Shown: piece after piece, positions 7,095 to 10,605 of the stretch | Layout: each line of letters begins with the position of its first letter | Numbering within the stretch: the stretch's first letter is position 1 | From: Deltaproteobacteria bacterium | GTDB taxonomy: Bacteria; Desulfobacterota; Desulfobacteria; Desulfobacterales; C00003060 | Reading direction: 5' to 3' | Assembly (NCBI GenBank): GCA_019309245.1 | Contig: JAFDGP010000058.1 | Span: 1-10,605, forward strand | Length of the DNA stretch: 10,605 nucleotides | Notes under the pieces: generated by a model | What the model was told of the DNA's origin: nothing | What the model saw: the letters and a program-made list of their open reading frames with translations, nothing else | Databases searched by the model: none | Position numbers and translations under genes: made by a program

Positions 7095-8435
7095 CTATTT
7101 GGCTTTCGCAATGGGCCGGACCACTTTTTCCGTGGTCATGTGCATTTTTCCACCCTCTTTTAAAGGAACAACCTTCACGGCCATTCCGGGCCTCACCCTT
7201 TGCATCCCCTCGACGATCACCCGATCACCCGGGGCAAGGCCTGCAGTAACGAGCCATTTGTTGCCGACGGCCCGGTCGAGAGTGAGCATCCGCTGCGCAA
7301 CCTTGCCCTCGGCACTGACGATCAGTGCGAAGGCATTGCCCTTGCGGTCCCTGGCGACCCCCTGCTGGGGGACAAGTATGGCCTGTTCCTTAACGCCCTC
7401 TTTGATGACCGCCCGGACGAACATGTTCGGCAGGAGATCACCTTCCGGATTTGGAAAGACCACCCGCAGGATCACGGATCCGGTCGTCGGATCCACCGTG
7501 ACACCGCGAAACTGCAGCATCCCTTCCAAGGGATATACTGTGCCGTCTTCCATGAGGAGTTTTACCTTGCCCTGGTTCGTTCCATCGTAATTCAGGTGGC
7601 CCTCCTCCAGGCGGCGTTTTAATCGCAGCAGTTCGGTCGTGGATTGGGCAACATCCACGTAAATGGGGTCCAGTTGTTGGATGGTGGCAAGAGGGACTGG
7701 CTGATAGGCCGTCACGATCGCGCCCTCTGTCACGCTGGATCTGCCGATACGGCCGGAGATAGGTGCGATGATCTTTGTGTAGCCCAAATTGATGCGGGCA
7801 GACTCCACGGCCGCTTCCGCCTGATGGATGGCTGCCTCGGCCACTGCCACTGCCTCCCGGTCGCTCTCCAGTTGGGCCTCGGCGGCCCGCAGCGTGGCCT
7901 CGGCTACATTGGCGTTGGTTACGGCCTGGTCTCGCTGACTGGCGGAGACAGCCTTGTCCTTAAACGCATCCTCGAATCGCCGGCGATTTGTCAGGGCAAG
8001 ATCCAGGGTGGCCCGCTGCTGCGTAACGCGAGCGATGCCCGCCTGCAGTGCGGCCCGCGCCCGGTCGGCTGACTTCCGCATGACGGCGAGGTTCGCGGTT
8101 GCATTGTCGAGCGCCGCCTGAAAGGGGGCAGGATCGATCTGATAGAGTACCTGGCCGGCCTTCACATCGGAACCTTCCGTGAACAACCGTTTCTGGATGA
8201 GCCCGCTCACCTGGGGACGGATCTCCGCAATACGGAAGGCAGCGGTGCGGCCCGGCAGTTCAGTGGTCAGCACCAGCTTTTGGGGTTGGACCGTCACCGT
8301 GGCCACTTCCGGAACAGGGGGAGGCCCCTGGGATTGGGTCGACCGGTCGCAGCCTGTAAGCAAAAGACCTGCCAACAGGCCTGCAAAAACAAGAATACAT
8401 CTGAGGGGTTTATAAGCTGTTCCATTGCGTTGCAT
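7095..8435 (-). CDS. RND efflux periplasmic adaptor lipoprotein, AcrA/MexA-like
   Basis: This membrane fusion protein links the pump to the outer channel. Its lipoprotein signal ends in the lipobox LLTGC with Cys29. Domains run in order: first lipoyl half with IRPQVSGLIQKRLFTEGSDV (72-91) and AGQVLYQIDPAPF, then a long alpha-helical hairpin (about 103-215), then the second lipoyl half LGYTKIIAPISGRIG (217-231). The beta-barrel follows with LDPIYVDVAQS and FRGVTVDPTTGSVILRVVFP, then a membrane-proximal domain with AILVPQQGV and GDRVIVEG. At the hairpin tip R153 and S164 keep the spacing of AcrA's channel-binding motif, but the Leu between them is Ala157. The hairpin region is about 42 residues longer than I recall for AcrA. 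The ATG at 8435 has GGAGG 7 bases upstream. It is the first pump gene after tetR. Confidence 0.95.
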   Translation of the reverse strand: MQRNGTAYKPLRCILVFAGLLAGLLLTGCDRSTQSQGPPPVPEVATVTVQPQKLVLTTELPGRTAAFRIAEIRPQVSGLIQKRLFTEGSDVKAGQVLYQIDPAPFQAALDNATANLAVMRKSADRARAALQAGIARVTQQRATLDLALTNRRRFEDAFKDKAVSASQRDQAVTNANVAEATLRAAEAQLESDREAVAVAEAAIHQAEAAVESARINLGYTKIIAPISGRIGRSSVTEGAIVTAYQPVPLATIQQLDPIYVDVAQSTTELLRLKRRLEEGHLNYDGTNQGKVKLLMEDGTVYPLEGMLQFRGVTVDPTTGSVILRVVFPNPEGDLLPNMFVRAVIKEGVKEQAILVPQQGVARDRKGNAFALIVSAEGKVAQRMLTLDRAVGNKWLVTAGLAPGDRVIVEGMQRVRPGMAVKVVPLKEGGKMHMTTEKVVRPIAKAK

Positions 8436-8494
8436 TACATATCCTCCAGGTATTTATAATAATGAGGGATAAGATCCTCATGTTCCACTGACAA
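8436..8494 (-). promoter_or_regulatory. tetR-adaptor gap with a small inverted repeat
   Basis: The 59-bp gap between the repressor and the adaptor holds an inverted repeat, ATGAGG (8462-8467) and CCTCAT (8476-8481), whose middle can pair further as GAT/ATC if one G is bulged. Just downstream in the sense direction is an AT-rich ATTATTATAAAT stretch resembling a -10 box, but the 16-18 bp position upstream of it has no -35 match. It could be an RNA stem that sets the ratio of repressor to pump, or a weak internal promoter. There is no T-run, so it is not an intrinsic terminator. Confidence 0.3.
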
Positions 8495-9118
8495 TCACTG
8501 GTCAAGAAGCCCTTTAAAAAGTATGTTCAGGATAATGTCCGGATCATCCGGATAGGGGTGCTGATCAGGCGCTTCCAGCCAGAGGAAAAGAAAGGCGTTG
8601 GTAAGATTTTCTATGGCCACTGCCAGATAGTAGGGGTCGGCGATCTCTTGAAACCGTTTTTTTTCCATTCCCCTTGCGAAAACAGAGGCGAGCGTTTCCA
8701 GGAAGTGGCCGTAGCGCTCCCGGATGTCACGATCAAGCCCTGCCATGATATTGAAGCTTGCTCCCCGGGTCTCTGCGAAATAAAGGCGTATCATGGAAAC
8801 GTTTGCGCGAAAGACTTCACCCTTGGCCCTGACAAAATTTCGGAGCTTTTCAACCTCGTCATCCGGCTTTTCAATGGCCTGTCCCAGTGCGTTATGGAAC
8901 TTCTCGGACTGCTCAAGGACAAGGGCTTTATAGAGATCTTCTTTGTTTTCAAAAAATTTGTACAGGGTTCCTGTGGCAAATTCAGCCTTCTTCGCAATCT
9001 CCAGCATGCTCACATTATGGAAGCCTTTTTCCGAAAAGAGCTCCAGTGCGGCTTCAAGGATCTCTTTTCGGTGCCTGAGCCTTTCTCTCTCCCGTCTTGA
9101 AAGCCTTATTTCGGCCAT
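8495..9118 (-). CDS. TetR/AcrR-family transcriptional regulator
   Basis: This 207-residue protein is a typical TetR-type repressor. The N-terminal DNA-binding domain covers about residues 15-62. It has the helix KEILEAALELFSEKGF (18-33), then the helix-turn-helix VSMLEIAKKAEFATGTLYKF (36-55), with the family signature continuing as FENKEDLYKALV. The rest is an all-helical ligand-binding and dimerisation domain whose ligand cannot be deduced. The ATG at 9118 is preceded by AGGGGAG. It sits upstream of and in the same direction as the adaptor-pump-channel genes, so it is probably transcribed with them as well as from its own promoter. The palindrome at 9170-9187 covers the predicted -10 and start site of that promoter, which suggests autorepression with induction by a pump substrate. 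It most likely also represses the divergent lpxR-like gene. Confidence 0.93.
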   Translation of the reverse strand: MAEIRLSRRERERLRHRKEILEAALELFSEKGFHNVSMLEIAKKAEFATGTLYKFFENKEDLYKALVLEQSEKFHNALGQAIEKPDDEVEKLRNFVRAKGEVFRANVSMIRLYFAETRGASFNIMAGLDRDIRERYGHFLETLASVFARGMEKKRFQEIADPYYLAVAIENLTNAFLFLWLEAPDQHPYPDDPDIILNILFKGLLDQ

Positions 9119-9148
9119 CTTTCTCCCCTTTTATTGCTTTTTTTGGTA

Positions 9149-9178
9149 TTGACAGAAAGCATGCATCGTGAATATGAT
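9149..9178 (+). promoter_or_regulatory. Predicted sigma70-type promoter of the lpxR-like gene
   Basis: On the plus strand a perfect TTGACA (9149-9154) is followed after 18 bp by TATGAT (9173-9178, five of six consensus bases). The predicted start is near 9185, giving a 5' leader of about 135 bases before the ATG at 9321. The -10 box falls in the left arm of the 9170-9187 palindrome and the -35 lies beyond the predicted start site of the opposing promoter. The two promoters are therefore interlocked and probably mutually exclusive. Confidence 0.55.
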
Positions 9179-9187
9179 GTCATATTC
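9170..9187. promoter_or_regulatory. Palindromic operator, probable TetR-family binding site
   Basis: The sequence GAATATGA-TG-TCATATTC is a perfect inverted repeat with 8-bp arms around a 2-bp centre. It overlaps the -10 box of the plus promoter and most of the -10 and start site of the minus promoter. A further copy of the half-site, TCATATTG, lies at 9200-9207, 20 bp (about two helical turns) from the right arm and next to the minus -35, with only a poor partner arm. Size, symmetry and location are what is expected for an autoregulating TetR repressor. That this repressor binds it is inference. Confidence 0.7.
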
Positions 9188-9211
9188 TGATATAGATCGT
9201 CATATTGTCAA
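9184..9211 (-). promoter_or_regulatory. Predicted sigma70-type promoter of the tetR-efflux operon
   Basis: On the minus strand a perfect TTGACA (-35, 9211-9206) is followed after 16 bp by CAGAAT (-10, 9189-9184, four of six consensus bases). The predicted start is near 9177, about 58 bases before the tetR ATG. The -10 and start site lie in the palindrome at 9170-9187. This assumes the host's housekeeping sigma factor uses the E. coli-like consensus. Confidence 0.6.
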
Positions 9212-9259
9212 GAAAAAATAATACTTTTTTCGCCCAGGAAGAAATAAATTCAGGGGGAA

Positions 9260-9273
9260 GCGTTTGTGAACGC
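9260..9273 (+). other. Small hairpin in the leader of the lpxR-like gene
   Basis: GCGTT-TGTG-AACGC forms a 5-bp stem with a 4-base loop in the untranslated leader, about 47 bases before the ATG. It has no T-run and does not cover the ribosome binding site (AAAGGA before 9321). It may be only a chance structure. Confidence 0.25.
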
Positions 9274-9320
9274 GTTTGCGGGAAAAGGGTGAGGCTGGAC
9301 ATGCGGAGTGAAAGGAAAAC

Positions 9321-10361
9321 ATGAAATTCGAAACAGTCAAAGCGCTGCCCATAGTTTTGATTCTTGCTGCTCTTTTCTTGCCGGGACCGTTGGAGGGCGC
9401 TGAAAAAGGCGGGACCTTCAGCATTTACTTTGAAAATGATTTGTTTGCGCACACAGATCAATACTACACCAACGGTACAAAAATTTCGTGGATTTCACCC
9501 GACTTGACCGACTATGCGAAAAGCGGAAAGCTGCCTGCATGGGCCCTGCCGCTTGTCTACAAATTTCCCTTTATCAATGAACCGGGGCTTCAGCGCAACG
9601 TGGCCCTCTCCCTGGGCCAGAATATGTATACGCCGAAGGATATTTCACAAAAGGATTTGATCAAAGGAGACCGACCATATGCAGGATGGACCTATTTCGG
9701 TATCGCTTTTCACAGCAAGAATGAACGGCGGCTGGACTCCATGGAGATCCAGCTTGGGATGGTCGGACCCCTCTCTTTCGCTGAACAGACGCAAAAATTC
9801 GTGCATAGATTAAGAGGGTGCCAACTTCCCAATGGCTGGGATAATCAGATCAAGAATGAGCCGGGCTTGGCGGTGGTCTATGAACGCAAATGGCGCCTCT
9901 TGCGAAAATCCCTCCTCGGGCGATTTGGTTTCGATGCCATAACCCACCTCGGGGGCGCCCTGGGCAATGTCTACACCTATGCAAATACCGGCATGGAGGC
10001 CCGCCTGGGCTGGAACATACCTATAGACTTCGGCGCATCCCTTATCCGGCCTGGCAGTGACACCAACGCGCCCGCAAGCGAACGAGATCCCCGTTTCACC
10101 CATCACCAGCCCTTTGGCCTGAACCTCTTTGCCTGTTTTGATGGCCGTGGTGTGCTTCATAATATGTTTCTTGACGGAAATACCTTCACCAACAGCTATA
10201 GCGTGGATAAGAAATATTTCGTGGCTGATTTTGCCTGGGGCGTGAGCATGATTATATATGGTTACAAGATTTCTCTGGCCCGGGTGTTGCGGACAAAGGA
10301 ATTTAAGGGGCAGGAAGACAATCAGTCCTTTGGCTCCATCAGTCTTTCATATACCTGGTAA
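9321..10361 (+). CDS. LpxR-like outer membrane lipid A deacylase (DUF2219 family)
   Basis: The 346-residue product matches the LpxR family. These are beta-barrel outer membrane enzymes that remove the 3'-acyloxyacyl chain from lipid A in a Ca-dependent reaction. A signal peptide (residues 1-27, cleavage likely after GPLEGA) is followed by the family opening FSIYFENDLFAHTDQYYTNG (33-52), with the Asn39-Asp40 pair that corresponds to the active-site Asn-Asp of Salmonella LpxR. Further motifs are GDRPYAGWTYFG (116-127) and TQKFVH (157-162), then LPNGWDNQ (169-176), where His162 is the likely catalytic histidine. Alternating strands fill the rest, and the chain ends in SLSYTW, an aromatic-terminated beta signal for BAM insertion. 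The ATG at 9321 has AAAGGA just upstream. It is divergent from tetR and shares its operator region, so it is probably induced with the pump. Biochemical activity is inferred. Confidence 0.88.
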   Translation: MKFETVKALPIVLILAALFLPGPLEGAEKGGTFSIYFENDLFAHTDQYYTNGTKISWISPDLTDYAKSGKLPAWALPLVYKFPFINEPGLQRNVALSLGQNMYTPKDISQKDLIKGDRPYAGWTYFGIAFHSKNERRLDSMEIQLGMVGPLSFAEQTQKFVHRLRGCQLPNGWDNQIKNEPGLAVVYERKWRLLRKSLLGRFGFDAITHLGGALGNVYTYANTGMEARLGWNIPIDFGASLIRPGSDTNAPASERDPRFTHHQPFGLNLFACFDGRGVLHNMFLDGNTFTNSYSVDKKYFVADFAWGVSMIIYGYKISLARVLRTKEFKGQEDNQSFGSISLSYTW

Positions 10362-10378
10362 TTCTCATTTACGTAAGA

Positions 10379-10557
10379 TTGATGGCCCCGTAAAAAGTCG
10401 AAAACCCACTCTTTCTGTTATTCCGGCGAAAGCCGGAATCCAGTCTATTCGAGCACTTACAAAGGCTCTGGATGTTACCAGGGGCGTAAAAGGGATCCAA
10501 AAACAGGAGGAAAAAGGAGCTAGCCCAACTTCCGCAGTTACGAGGTCGTTTTTATGA
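10379..10557. repeat. Intergenic repeat element with GAAA-tetraloop hairpin (VIPAKAGIQ type)
   Basis: Downstream of the lpxR-like gene is a non-coding stretch that starts with GATGGCCCCGTAAAAAGTCG and contains ATTCCGGC-GAAA-GCCGGAAT (10420-10439), a perfect 8-bp stem with a GAAA tetraloop. The motif ATTCCGGCGAAAGCCGGAATCCAG belongs to a widespread class of intergenic repeats that are often mis-called as genes because one frame reads VIPAKAGIQ. That peptide is present here. The element probably extends to about 10557, where GAGGTCGTTTTTATGATAAC loosely resembles an inverted end. A second copy of AAAAAGTCG (10392-10400 and 10587-10595) hints that another unit begins at the window edge. No terminator T-run follows the hairpin. 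Exact borders are uncertain from one copy. Confidence 0.6.
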
Positions 10558-10605
10558 TAACCTATTGATATTACACGACCGGGCTCAAAAAGTCGTCACT
10601 ACAAA

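Noticed and set aside
8558..9100. 180-codon plus-strand open frame antisense to tetR
   Set aside because: It mirrors tetR codons. It has no family resemblance, and the TetR frame is unambiguous.
10420..10439. Intrinsic terminator for the lpxR-like gene
   Set aside because: The hairpin is strong but is followed by CCAGTC rather than a T-run, and it belongs to the repeat element.
10258..10557. 99-codon plus-strand open frame at the right end
   Set aside because: Its start lies inside the lpxR-like gene and its body is the dispersed repeat. The VIPAKAGIQ peptide is a known marker of a spurious call.
1..10605. Phage, CRISPR, toxin-antitoxin, tRNA or transposon content
   Set aside because: No repeat-spacer array, cloverleaf, transposase or integrase motifs, or toxin-antitoxin pair could be seen on either strand.

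Overview
The window reads as a chromosomal stretch from a Gram-negative, outer-membrane-bearing bacterium. A deltaproteobacterium (Desulfobacterota-like) is the most likely source. This is inferred from the combination of a DUF169 protein, a MoxR ATPase, a four-cysteine mini-protein and an intergenic repeat of the kind that translates as VIPAKAGIQ; no rRNA or other taxonomic marker is present. Nearly all genes lie on the minus strand and are tightly spaced. Only the rightmost gene is on the plus strand.

Right part (about 7.1-10.4 kb): a TetR/AcrR-family repressor (8495-9118, minus) and an LpxR-like outer-membrane lipid A deacylase (9321-10361, plus) diverge from a 202-bp intergenic region. 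That region holds two interlocked sigma70-type promoters. Both -10 boxes fall inside or partly inside one palindromic operator (9170-9187), so one TetR dimer could silence both directions. Behind tetR come an AcrA/MexA-type adaptor lipoprotein (7095-8435), an AcrB/MexB-type RND pump (3900-7082) and an OprM/NodT-type outer membrane channel (2456-3907). Together they make a complete tripartite efflux system. The adaptor-to-pump gap is 12 bp, and the pump and channel genes overlap.

Middle (1.6-2.45 kb): eleven bases after the channel gene is a crotonase-fold protein (1647-2444). It appears to have lost both canonical catalytic glutamates and the glycine-rich oxyanion segment, and it is probably co-expressed with the pump.

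Left part (1-1.6 kb): a second minus-strand cluster begins with a small four-Cys protein, then a DUF169 protein, then a 28-codon remnant of a WrbA-type NAD(P)H:quinone oxidoreductase whose ATG overlaps the DUF169 stop codon. The N-terminal 79 residues of a MoxR-family AAA+ ATPase run off the left edge. The right edge (from about 10379) is an intergenic repeat with a perfect GAAA-tetraloop hairpin.

Taken together, the main module looks like a TetR-controlled envelope-defence unit: drug or lipid export plus lipid A remodelling plus a non-canonical acyl-CoA-fold protein. The individual families are well known. The unusual points are the shared operator, the degenerate crotonase inside the pump operon, the lengthened adaptor hairpin and the wrbA fragment. 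I see no defence system, CRISPR array, tRNA, rRNA or transposase.
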